A DNA stretch of 64,000 nucleotides from Trametes villosa (lineage: Eukaryota; Basidiomycota; Agaricomycetes; Polyporales; Polyporaceae): contig PUDQ02000005.1 of NCBI GenBank assembly GCA_002964805.2, positions 62,001-126,000 of the forward strand, in the 5' to 3' direction. Position 1 is the first letter of the stretch. Every line of letters begins with the position of its first letter. A program made the translations under genes and the position numbers. Shown one piece after another: positions 32,511 to 42,939 of this stretch. The notes under the pieces are model-generated. The model had not been told where the DNA came from. It did no database searches and worked only from the letters and a program-made list of their open reading frames with translations.

Positions 32511-34372
32511 TCAAACGTCGTTGCGGACCTGTCCACTCGACAACGCCACCGGCGGAACGTCCTCCTCCCAGACCTCTGCCGGACGCCCTGTCGCCGCTTC
32601 TGCTCCTGCCTCCGCTTCTATGCCACGGTCTCCGGTCGACATAGGCTCGTCTTCAAACATCCCTGGGTCTTCTTCGAACGAGTGAATCGGGCCCGCAAGC
32701 GGACTGACGAACTCCGGGAGCTCGGGCGAGCCTCCGCGGTCCGCGCTGCCGAGGTCGACGGAGAACGAAGAGGTCGATGATCCGCTTTGCTCCATTCGGG
32801 CGTTCGTCTCGTAGAGGGCCAGGAGAAAGTGGCTGTTAAGGATTGAGCTGATCCTGCCAGAATGAACACTGATGAGCTTCTTGTGCGGGATCGGACTACG
32901 TGCAGCGTCATACGGATCAATGAAGCCCACAATGTAGTTTCCTCCATCGAAATCCGTCGCAACCTGACATGCCCATTGAGTTTGAAAGTTAAATGGTATG
33001 TAAATAGACAAACACGTACCGAAAGAATGTTTGCGATTATGTCCACAATATTGAGTGTAACCAATGTGCTACGACATAACGCTCTCAGCGCATTGCAGCA
33101 TTGTAACAGAGGTAAACCATACCAGAAGTAGGCGTTGCCTTAGAAGCGGATAGGGGCGCAGTGGTTAGCATACAATCATGATCGCCACTACAGAAGTTGA
33201 ACTCGCTTCACCATTTTCCCACAGGATCTGCGCAAGCGAGGGTCGTCGAGCCATGGTGTTTGTCAACAGTTGACGAGACAACCGGGTTTGTCGCCAGGTG
33301 ACGGCTGCAGCCAGTGTGTCCGCGAGTATCAAACTCAGCCTGGAGGCGATGACCGCTGGTCGAGAAGGTCAGCGGCCCGGGCTAGAATCATCGCTCAACA
33401 GCCTATGACTCGGACGCACATCTGACGAGTCGTGCTGTCAGCATGAAACAGATTTACGGTGTCCAATTGAAGCAGCTTACCCGGTGTATATTGTAGTACT
33501 CGCAGTGATATAGACTGTGCAGCCCTCTGGCGGTGGTAAGTTGACCGGAATATCTTGGTATATTGTTCCCTGTGGGAGAAGCCGATGGGATCAGCGACGC
33601 CTATAACCTGCACGTGTAAACAAACTGCATACCACGTTTATGAGGCATGGGCATATGCTGAGCACTAACGCTACGCCGGTCAACGATCTGTGTTTTCCAG
33701 AGAGCGCGTAGACTCTCAAAGTGGTGAATACTGACATAAGCAGGCAGTGAGCAGATGAATCACAGCCACACAATGAACCTAGCGGCGGCGCACCAGCAGG
33801 ACCTAGCAGAGCTAGTACCAACACTATGTTATTCACCCAAATGACTGCAGAGCAGCTTTGGGGGTATAAACGGTTAGAACTGCACGAAAGATACAAGCTG
33901 GAGGGCCCTAGGCGCATACCTCTGCAAAGAGATATGTGTCCGTCAGCTAGGTTGCTCAACAATCTAAAAATTTCACTAACATTGTCCGACATAGGGGGAA
34001 GTGTTGCAAATAGCCAGATATTCTCCATGATGGGCATGTATCTGACGTATAGATAAAGGACCCGCGAAAGTTGGCGCGACGACTTTGACGATCTCCAGAC
34101 GTATTCAACCTCCTTGTCGATGTAGAGAGCGGCATCGTACAGGAGCAGCACTGTAGAAATCACCGATAAGCAATTGACTGGAACAGGGTCGGAAAAACAA
34201 CGCAGGCCAAATAGGATGACTTACAGGAGCATGCACAGGTCACGGAGAGCGACACCCTCCTACACGGCGTAAGTATCAGTCCTGCTCGAAGGAGTGGACA
34301 ACTGAGAGGAACTCACAGATTCTGATATAAAGCGACGGTTTCTTGGAAAGCTGCCGGAGAGGCTGAAGTCAT
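32511..34372 (-). CDS. DUF6533 membrane protein, copy 4, best preserved
   Basis: The start is ATG 34372 (MTSASPAAFQETVALYQ) with donor GTGAGT at 34316, and the stop is TGA at 32511-32513. A short second exon (RVSLSVTCAC) and the core STVLLLYDAALYIDKEVEYV join in frame through a canonical TTCCAG acceptor. Then come SRQLSRVLYLYVRYMPIMEN, AVIWVNNIVLVLALLGPAG, VFTTLRVYALSGKHRS, LSICPCLINVVCSL, LPPPEGCTVYITASTTIYTG and, after further introns, NSHFLLALYETNARMEQSG and an acidic tail. Hydropathy suggests six or seven membrane helices with a cytoplasmic acidic C-terminus. I found no certain lesion, but I could not settle every exon border between about 34000 and 33850. Function of the family is unknown. 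Confidence 0.6.
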
Positions 34373-34462
34373 GCTCAAGGATCCCAGGAAATCTTGCCTC
34401 CTATTGCGGTGACAGGCAAGAGCGGGGCTGGAAGACAGGTCACATCGTTTCTAGGGTCGGCG

Positions 34463-34470
34463 GTTTTATA
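34463..34470 (-). promoter_or_regulatory. TATA box of DUF6533 copy 4
   Basis: TATAAAAC on the minus strand, about 91 bp before the ATG at 34372. Confidence 0.6.
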
Positions 34471-35984
34471 CAAACATGTGTCCAGCTCTCGATGGTTGCA
34501 GCACACGCCCCTTAGCCTCTTAATCACAACATTGTTGTCGCGTATCCCCCCTATCGTCTCAATTGCGTTGAAGGTTAGTTACATCGAATTTCTGAGATGG
34601 ATGAGAAGGATCCGAACGGCGGAGCTTTCAAGTTGCATCACACCGAAGGTTGGACTCGCCCAATGAACTCCCCCGCGCGAGCGCGGAAGCGATGCACGGC
34701 CTCGATGCGTCCCGATAAAACCACACCCACATCTATAGCCATCTGCACACGAAGTTGACCTATCATCGCTGGAATAACTTTGCCGACTTACGAGCCATAC
34801 CTATGCCCGGTATTCAAGCAGATGCAGAGCTGTGCCTGCCTTCCTCGGAGCGCATGTCCATCTCTCGTGAACCACGTACACGTGTGGGAAGGAAGCGCTA
34901 GCCAACGCGATAGGTTGGCATAGCTAAGCTGCGATGTCGCCACACCTTTTACAGTATTTAGCCAGTAGATGTGCGCCGGAAAGAGCCATACCGGTGAATC
35001 GCGCGGTCACGTACCAATCTCAGTCGTCCTACTAATACTGTAGTATGGCTGAACTTGCGCCGATCAACTAGCCCCTGGAATACTGCAACAGGGAGTGATC
35101 TGCTCCCCAAAATGGCAGTTGTTTGGCTTTGCCGAGATTTGCCGCGGGAGAACCCCGGTCACCCCGGTCATAAACCCAGCAAAGAAATTGTGTCCGGGAA
35201 ATTCACTCGCGCGACATTGTTTTCGCGTGAGCGAACTTGTGGGTGAATGAGTACCGCCGATTATTCACGCAGGATACGAACCTCCGACGAACAGTAGGTG
35301 CGAGGCTTCAAGCTTCACTACTACCACCCGCCCGTAGTAGAGTCGCGGCCGCACGTACTCTCCCAGCCCCCCCCCCTCGGCTTGTTTCACCTGTCCTGCT
35401 CGCCCCCTCCTGGACGAGCGCGTTCGGACGCCGCCGCGACTTTTGGCGGGGGCCAGACGTCGTCGCGCGCTATTTCTGGCCGATCGCGCCCAGTTCAGGC
35501 GCCCGCCATTCTCTCTCGACCGCACTTTTGGCGGGTATTGGGCCGATCGCGCCCCCGCGCTCTCCTGGCCTGCTCCCTCGTCGACTCGTTGTTTCGCCCT
35601 GCCAATCCTCTCGTCTCGCTTGTCGTTGCTGCCTCTGGTGCTCGCTTGGCCTGCTCAGCCTGCGCTCGTCCTGCGTTCTCTCACTCTCGGTCCTGCTCTC
35701 TCCGCTCTCTCGCTCGGGCTCTGGGCTTGCTGCATACACTGACAGTGACTGCCGGGGGCTCGTATCGCGGCTGGGCGCGATGTCTACTACACTAGGTACA
35801 CTACTGGCCCGCACGCGAGGCGGCGCGGAGGCGTGTATATGTGCCCCGCATCTCGTTTAGAGCCCGCGACGCGCCTGAGCGCTGAGCAGCTGCAGGCGCG
35901 TCGAACCGTAGCTGGTTAGTATACGACCCGACGCCGAGGACGACGAGAGGACATACCAGATGAGGAAGAACCTGCGTCGACTCG

Positions 35985-36200
35985 GGCATACGGCTGCCGC
36001 TGCGGACGTTCGCCCCGACTCTGCCGGGGCCCGGGGATGAGGTGAGCACACGCTAGGGTTGCACGGAATGGACGCTTACCGGGGTCGTATGCTGCCACAG
36101 TCCACGTTCGGCATCCTATCCGCTTGGGAGCGGCTCGTGTCGACGTACGGCTGCCGCCGCAGACGTTCGTGCTGGGCCCGCTGGGGATGAGGTGAGCACA
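35985..36200. repeat. 150-bp direct repeat in zone 1
   Basis: CATACGGCTGCCGCTGCGGA followed by CGTTCG...CCGGGGATGAGGTGAGCACA is repeated as GTACGGCTGCCGCCGCAGAC ... CTGGGGATGAGGTGAGCACA with an offset of 150 bp (36031 and 36181 for the GGGGATGAG part). Confidence 0.65.
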
Positions 36201-39142
36201 TGCCAGGCTCGAACACATGCGGGCGGGATGCTCACCAGGGACGGATGCTGCAGCCCGCGTTCTTCGCCTTCGAGGTCCAGGCACCGCGAGTAGAGGCTAC
36301 CGAGACGTGCGCGAACGGTATCAGTGCGCCTGAACGAGCTGGTGAGTACGTTCCGAAGAGGGGTACGGAGAGCGATACTGACCGTCCTCGTGATCAGAGG
36401 CGTTCGTGTTCGCGCGCTGAGCCGTGGACCGTGGTCGTGCCCGTGTGCAACGTGCGCGGGGGCCTCGCCGCGCGTTCGCTTCGCCTCCCCCGCGGCCGAC
36501 CACGACTCTTGCGACGTCAAAATCGGAGCCCCAGCACGCTCTCCGCCGAGCGACGACGAACGGCAACGCGACCGACGCCGGAGCGCGGTTGTGCGCGCCG
36601 CCCCATCCGCTCACGCGCTGCATCCGCCCCTACGATACCCGCCCCAAGCCCAAGCCCTCCAGCGGGGCGTGCATCGCAGGACACCGTCCTCCTCGACGCG
36701 CACGTCCTCGGGGGTGCCCTACGGCGACGCGCGCACAGCACACCGCCCGCCTTCCCCGCCCTCCAGCGAACACGCCCGCTCCCCTCTACCCTCACCCTAG
36801 CCTCCGAGCCTCCGAGCCGGGCGGGGCGCCCACAAGCACCCACGCGACGCGGTCACCGCGTTGTTCAGCCCCGACGATGGCGGCGACTCGGGCACGTCGC
36901 GTTCGAGCCGAGCTCACCTGTGCCGCAGGGACGCGCCATCGCAGCTCGCCTGGACGGGCTGTAAGTGGGCGATCAGCAGCTTGCCCTGCGCTCAGGCACG
37001 CGTCCCCATGGGCCCGCAGGCCGGGACGTGGAAGCAAGAGGACAGACGTACCTGGTCCGTCGAGGGAGAGCGTTCGGGGGGACGGAGAGGTGAGCACTGC
37101 CCGCCCCCTCTCGAGACGGTACGCACTCATGGCGCGCCCGCTCCGACCAGCGCCGCTCGCGAGCAAGGGCTCGGGGTGTGCGGCGGACGGGCGCCCGTCC
37201 TGGGAGGGAAGCGACCTCGTCCGCGCTGCGCCGCGCCGCGGTCCCCATCGCACGGTACCAACCAGAGCGCGACACCGGCGGGGGCGTACGCTCCGCATCG
37301 GACGTCCCACTGCTCGGGCGCACCAGGTGCGTGCGCATGCACCAATCAGGGCTTGGCGGCAGAGGGCGAGGCCGGGGGCGGATGACGCGCAGGGGAGGGC
37401 GTACGTATCGCTGCTTGCGATGCGCGCGTCCTCCCCGCGATTGTCCCCCGCTCGGCTCGCGTGTGCGAGCGGGCGGGCGGACGGGAAGCCGTGTTTCCTC
37501 CCGGCGCAGATCGAATGTGCGCACGGAGGACCGTGGCGGCACGCATTGCCAGGATGCGTGCGGCTCCTGCACGAGTGCGCGTCCGGGGCAGGGGTGGGGC
37601 TGCACGGCCGTATTTCCGTTCGTGCTCGTTGGGTAGGGCGGGCCGGGGAGCGTGCACGACGTTCCTGGCGGACTACTAATCGTGCGGGCGGGCGGGCGGA
37701 TCGCGTCAGAATGACCGGAGATCGAAGGCGCACGGACGGTGCGAGTTTACAGCTTCTCGTGAGTGTTCCCCGCGCTGTCGCGCTCTCTAGGGAGCGACGG
37801 CGTAGCGTACCGAGTATCTAGCGTCTGTATTCCACCGTACGTCGCAGAATATACGTCCCGAGCCCCAGCTTCAGCCTGCGCGACCACAGAGTCGGAACGA
37901 GTGCGCTCGGGACGTGCTGTACGCGTGCACGCTCTCGGCCTGCCCACATACTGGAGTGTGCAACCGTGCAAATCCAAGGGCTGGCGTGCGGGCGTGGTGT
38001 GCCGTGAGGAGCTCATGTAGATCGCCGTCGTAGGCCCGGCGAGGGTGGGTCGAGCAGAGCGGATTCGACGGGCAGAGCCGCGCTTCCCCCGGTCCCAGCG
38101 CGCGACCGCATTCTGTGCGCCCGCGCGCGCGACGCGCGCTGCAGAGACACGTTCAAATCAACAAAACGAAGTACAGGGACGCACATCCGGCACAGTAGGG
38201 CTCAAAAGTACGTTTCGATTCGCTCAAACTGTTATGTACATCACTGACCTACGGGTATACTACGCCCCGACCAACTCACCGCGATGCACACCCGTCCCGC
38301 CGACACGGACGCGTCGTGGTTGTCCGGATGGTCTCCAGCGCGTGCCCGGATCGCAGCGCGCAGGGGTGCAGCGGCACTGCATCCTCGACGACGGGACCAC
38401 GGCCATGGGCGCGCCGAGGTCAGCCCACGCGCCGGGACAACGTTCCCTGCGCGTCCGCGTTGCTCGAGGCAGCAGGTCCCGGGGCGGCGAGCCAGGCAGT
38501 CGTCTGGAGGACCTTCGACGGCGGGGGAGTCGGCGGAGCGCGCCGACGCGTCGCACATTGTCCCGGATGCCATGGGAGGCGGCGGAAGCGTGGTGCGCAC
38601 GCTTCTCCGGGGTACGACACCTGTCCGAGCGTCCCAGGCGCACGGCAGGGGCGGCGAGTGGACGGGGCCGTCGTCCGCAAGGCGAATGGCTCGGTGGCCC
38701 GGGCATACTAGCGAGGGTGAGCACATCCCCGAGGATCCCTGGGCACTCACCGTTCTCTTGGAGAAGCTACGGCCTGAGAGGGGGCTCTGTCAGCGTCATC
38801 TCGAGTCCCCGGAAGCGTCTGCAGCTCACCGGCGAGTCCTGCCTGTCCCCCTTGTCAGTTCGCTACCGCTCTGTAGCGGGCGAACGCGAACGCGCCGGTC
38901 TATGCGCTAATATGCACCGCAGCGCGTTCCAGCCGCGACGAGATGGTGGGCACCTCTTCGTGAAACCGTACTTACATGCCGTGCGCGGCCAGAGTGCGAG
39001 GGGCCGGCCTCGCACGCCGGGGAGTCGCGGGCTGTCAACGCACAGCGACCGTCGCGCGAGGGCCGCGCCACACGCCGTACTACGGCCGGGGAAGGAATCA
39101 CGGCGGGCTGGGATGTACAGGGAACTGTGAGTTCGCGTGCTT

Positions 39143-39490
39143 CGGAAGCGAACGACTTACCGCGTGCTGAGAGGTCCGGGGAGCGGGCGGCGCGAACATC
39201 GAGAGGCCGTCTGCACGCCTCGGAGCCGACGGAGGGCCAGCCTGTGCACCGGCCCCGCCTGTATGGGGGTGAGCAGTCTGACGGGCAGTACTGCACCCAG
39301 AGAGGGAATCGTGACGTCCTGAAGGCGTACATGCAGCCGTGAGTGTGGACACCCCGGAAGCGAACGACTTACCGCTTGTTTACAGGCCTGGGGAGCGGAC
39401 GGCGCGAGCGTCGGCCAGCCGGCTGCCTGCGCCCGAGAAGACAATGTGCCAGGCGCAGAAGCCGTGCGTGCCCCGGAGGATCGACATGTT
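39143..39490. repeat. About 211-bp direct repeat in zone 1
   Basis: CGGAAGCGAACGACTTACCGC occurs at about 39143 and 39355. It is followed both times by related text (GGGGAGCGGRCGGCGCGARC and GCCGNCTGC), so a unit of about 211 bp is present twice. On the minus strand each copy presents a GTAAGT donor. Confidence 0.65.
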
Positions 39491-40972
39491 CTAGTGTACG
39501 TAGGAGCACTGTCGACGAGGAACTCGTAGTCCTCGACGTCACCGTCGAGCAGGACTCGGAGCATCTCTGTACGGTAGTTAGAAAGTACGAGGAAGTTGAT
39601 TCATGTGAACTTTACGAACCGACTAGAACTTCCGGAAGGACGTCTCCGCCAGTTGGCCCGACAGACGACGGTTAGGAGGCCGGCGCGGCGCGCTTTCGTG
39701 CGGGGGTGCACCGAACGCCCGTGAAATCGCCTGAAAATCTCACAAACATTATCTCCCCGGATCGAGCCAAACCTTACAGTGTATGTGAGTCGCGGGTTCC
39801 GCAGCCCGAGGACAGTGTTCGCAAAGCGAGGCGGGCGCGGGACGGAGGTAGAGGCAACGGTCTTGTCGCGGGTGGGGGTACCGACGGGGCCACGGCGGGA
39901 CCCGACGCACACCGCGGCAGGCTTGTGCTCACGTGTGGGTTCATGCACACGCTGCACGTCGCTCGCAAGCGTCTGCAGTGCGCGGGGCGGTCTCGGGGGC
40001 GACTTCCGAGGCTGCGGGGGTATGGTGGACACTTACACGGCAACAGACGGCGTCGGCGCGCCTCTTGGGTGCTAAGTAGTCTATTGCCTGTGTATACGAT
40101 ACAAAAGGGGCAGGTTAAGGTAGGTAACTTCGCGGGGCACGGCACATTCTGAACGAGGACACTCATACGCACTGACAGAGCTGTGAACGGCACCTCTGGC
40201 TCTGACACACTGCCGACGAGGGACGTTCGCAGACAGAGGGCGTCAGGACCGCTGCAGGCAAACTCAAGGAGACTGAGGGAGACGTACCTGCGCGTGCGGC
40301 ACTACAGCCCCGCGGTTTCCTACGTGCCGATCCCTACTCCGTACTCCGGCAATGACGATAGGAGCGTCCACCTCTTGAGCTCGCCAGCGCGGCGTTGGTC
40401 GGCTTGATGTTGCCTGCTCAAAGTGAGAAGCTGACGGGCGGCGACGCACCTGCACTAAGAACACCCCAAGGACGTTGTGCGCTCCTGGATGCGCATCTGG
40501 ACTACACCGGCCTTAAGCGCACCAGCGTGCGGAGAGCGCTGCGAGTCCACCTGGAGCGAATTATGTGGTGCAGGACGCATGGGCGAGAGGTGTCGCGATT
40601 GAGATGGACTGTGAACAGCCGGAGGACAGAGCAGGGGGCGCAAGGAAACAGCAGGCTTGGGGCGGACATCGTCCGGCGGCGGTTGCGCGCGTGGGGTTGA
40701 TCTACAGCCAAGAACGTAGGGGCGGATGCGCCAGTGCGCGGTTTACACAATTCGTGGACGGACGCAGTGTGGGTTGCTGAAGAGGCGGACGGTGTTTGTG
40801 CTGCACGGCGTTAGGGAATTGAGCGCAGTTAGCGACGCTAACCACCATCGCCGTACAGTTGAGAGTGGCGCGGTGGATGTCGCGGATGGGTGTGCGATGT
40901 GGCTTGCGCGCGGCGGGACAAGCACTGCGGCGGCCGCTGTGCTGGAGGATCGCGTGAGGCCCGAAGCGCCCA

Positions 40973-41165
40973 TGATAGTAAAAGCGCCGGTCACAGATGT
41001 ACAGTCACAGAATTGTCGAGGGCGACCCATTACTCCGTTCACCTTAATTCTAGTTCTAATAGCAATTGTAACATGGTAAGCGTTCAACAAAAATGTAAAA
41101 AGTGGCAACATCACTCGGAGCAATCGAGGATAGACATTGTGACAGTGGTCACAAAATGTCACCTC
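40973..41165 (+). repeat. Left arm of long inverted repeat
   Basis: Starts GAAGCGCCCATGATAGTAAA and contains AAGCGCCGGTCAC, AGAATTGTCGAGGGCGA, AAAGTGGCAACATCA and GATAGACATTGTGACAGTGG. It pairs with the reverse complement of 49195-49393, where the same landmarks occur in the same order with several differences. Weaker similarity continues inward to about 41300. Confidence 0.8.
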
Positions 41166-41743
41166 GGCGGCTTAGGGGTGACCGTGAACTAGTATTCCGT
41201 AAGGTGCAGCGCTCGCCGCGATACTCTCAGTCCCCCAGGCTACTTGCTTGCTCTCTCCCTGGCGTCTTCACAAGACTCTGGCTTACACTAGATATACACG
41301 TGTTTAATAGAATTTGGTAAGGCTCAGCTTTCACTCCGGCATCTCCTTGAGGACTCCCCAGGAATGCAAGTGCTACTAATACAGTGTAATTCCTATCTTC
41401 GCACACCGACAGTACTACTTACCTCCCAGCGGGTTTGTATCTCCGGACAGTCGCCCCGGCCGCTAAGGAGCCAAACTCGCCACGGCACAAGTTCAAGCTC
41501 ACTGCGCCCTATGTGTGTCGGAGCACGTGCACTCAGGCTTTCCGAAACGGCTCCGCCGGGTGGTGAGTGCGGTCTGGGGTGTTTGAGTACGGTGCAGAGT
41601 AGCTTACCATGCTTGTGTCGCAGTGAGCGCACATCCCGGTGGGGCACTAGCTCAGCCCCGGAGTGTGGCACTGCGCGCGAGTCCAGTGTCGCGAGCAGTG
41701 GTATATTACGGCCTCTCCCAGCTCACCGCACCCGCGCCTCCCC

Positions 41744-42279
41744 ATGAGCACCTACAAGGAAAACACAAGCATCTACACGCCCTCCCAGCGCTCGCGCCCG
41801 AACTTCGCGGAGGACCGGATCCCCGCAAGCTTCTGCAAGCTCCTGCACGCCAAGTATGTCTCCTTCCAGGAGTCGTGGGACAAGCTCGGCGTCGCCGGCA
41901 TCGCGCCCGCGACCCACCTCAACAACCACTCCCTCGAGGCGAACACGATCGAGGGTGTTCTCCAGTTTGACCCCGCGGTGAGCACCTTGCGCGCGTCGCT
42001 GCCCGGGGAGCGCTGACCGAGTGTGCAGGTGACCGTCATGATCTCGCGGGAGGGCATCCGCGGCCAGGTCGCGGACCACCACCTCACCGCCGGCGACGTG
42101 GTGCGCGACGCTGGGCAGGCCATTGTGATTCTGCAGGACACGCGGAAGGTGCGCCCGGGTCCCGCTGGGATACTGTAGCGCGTGAGATCTAACGGCGCGT
42201 GTAGGCCATGGACAAGATCTACAAGCACGCGGAGAACCCCGGCGCGTTCATCCTGACGATGGAGGCGGTCTGCGCATGA
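41744..42279 (+). CDS. Unknown 142-residue protein
   Basis: Three exons join exactly in frame: 41744-41977, 42029-42148 and 42205-42279, with introns of 51 and 56 bp, canonical GT-AG ends and all junctions at phase 0; stop TGA 42277-42279. The start is ATG 41744 (MSTYKENTSIYTPSQRSRPN). The middle reads FQESWDKLGVAGIAPATHLN and the second exon TVMISREGIRGQVADHHL, with AGDVVRDAGQAIVILQDTRK at its end. There is no signal peptide or membrane helix; it looks like a small soluble mixed alpha/beta protein. Codon choice is strongly C/G-ending as in expressed basidiomycete genes. The family was not recognised. It lies just inside the left arm of the long inverted repeat and points toward the AT-hook gene. 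Confidence 0.65.
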
Positions 42280-42939
42280 ACCACATCCTCGCGATCCGGC
42301 TGCACGGGAGAGCGCACATCGTGCACACGCGTGTCGGGATCACGCGGCGGCACCGCGCAATCAACGTCAGCGTTGCGGGCAAAGAGAACCTGCACCCCCG
42401 GCGGTGCAACACGGTGCGTCCGCGCAACCAGGGGGTTTGTGGTGAGTACTCTTGCGATGCCCTTGCGAGCAGTCCCCGGCTAACCTCACATTTTGCACAG
42501 AGAAGAGGAGTGGCCTCCGTCCCTGTTGGTGTGCAGCCGCTCGCCACGGGAGAGCTTCAGCGCATGCCCTGAGTAGTTGGACGGGCAGACAGGTCAAGAT
42601 GCCTCGGCGTCGTGGCAGTACCGAGAGTAGAGTTGGCGGACGTAAACCCCATATTGAAGTGACAGCCAGCCGGGGAGTACGCGCGGGGGCGGGGAACAGC
42701 ACCCCCCTGCAGACAAGTGAGAGCTCGAGTCCTATTCATCAAACCAGCCGGCCGTTATACTAACTACCTAAGAGGCCGCAGCCGCGCTTGCGCTCGCTTC
42801 CGGGTCCTGCAGCATGACACGGGCTTGCAAGCTTCCGCGCCCAGAGCCTATGTTGATGGTGACGGTTATAATCTAAACATCATGATGTACGATAGCTACT
42901 ATTCACCATGAGTCTCTGAGTACCCTCAGTAACGACACC
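42280..42939. other. Intergenic stretch
   Basis: Convergent space between the 142-residue gene and the AT-hook gene. No gene or clear terminator was recognised. Confidence 0.4.

Larger units (their letters stand above)
11016..34900. repeat. Diverged tandem segmental array, DUF6533 + NmrA-like units
   Basis: Four copies of a minus-strand DUF6533 gene have their start codons at 11567, 19613, 26894 and 34372, that is 8046, 7281 and 7478 bp apart. Between them lie, in the same order each time: a conserved promoter block (with TTCGCCGGTTCACGAGACGT), a spacer with GTTGATNNGAAGCG and CTGCTTGATG-type blocks, a remnant of a small membrane-protein-like gene, a conserved TCACCTGACCGCGTTGCCGT block, and plus-strand NmrA-like remains. 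Left homology stops near 11016 and right homology fades near 34900. Copies are well diverged, so the duplication is old, or recent copies have decayed fast. Confidence 0.75.
35240..40970. other. GC-rich zone 1 without recognisable genes
   Basis: Long frames are open here on both strands, the longest 465 codons (36424-37821, plus), but their translations are Arg/Ala/Pro/Ser-rich, overlap each other in other frames and match nothing I know, so they look like by-products of high GC. Donor-like GGTGAGCAC recurs on the plus strand (near 36041, 36191, 37091, 38715), and ACTTACCGC/GCTTACCGG (donors on the minus strand) near 36076, 39159 and 39369. The left edge has a long pyrimidine-rich run with nine C in a row near 35370. 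See also the direct repeats. A spliced non-coding transcript or decayed element is possible. The 340 bp before it (34900-35239) hold nothing recognisable. Confidence 0.4.

Noticed and set aside
36424..37821. 465-codon open frame in GC-rich zone 1
   Set aside because: Its translation is Arg/Ala/Pro/Ser-rich with no domain, several overlapping frames on both strands are equally open, and the stretch is very GC-rich; it is most likely a chance frame.
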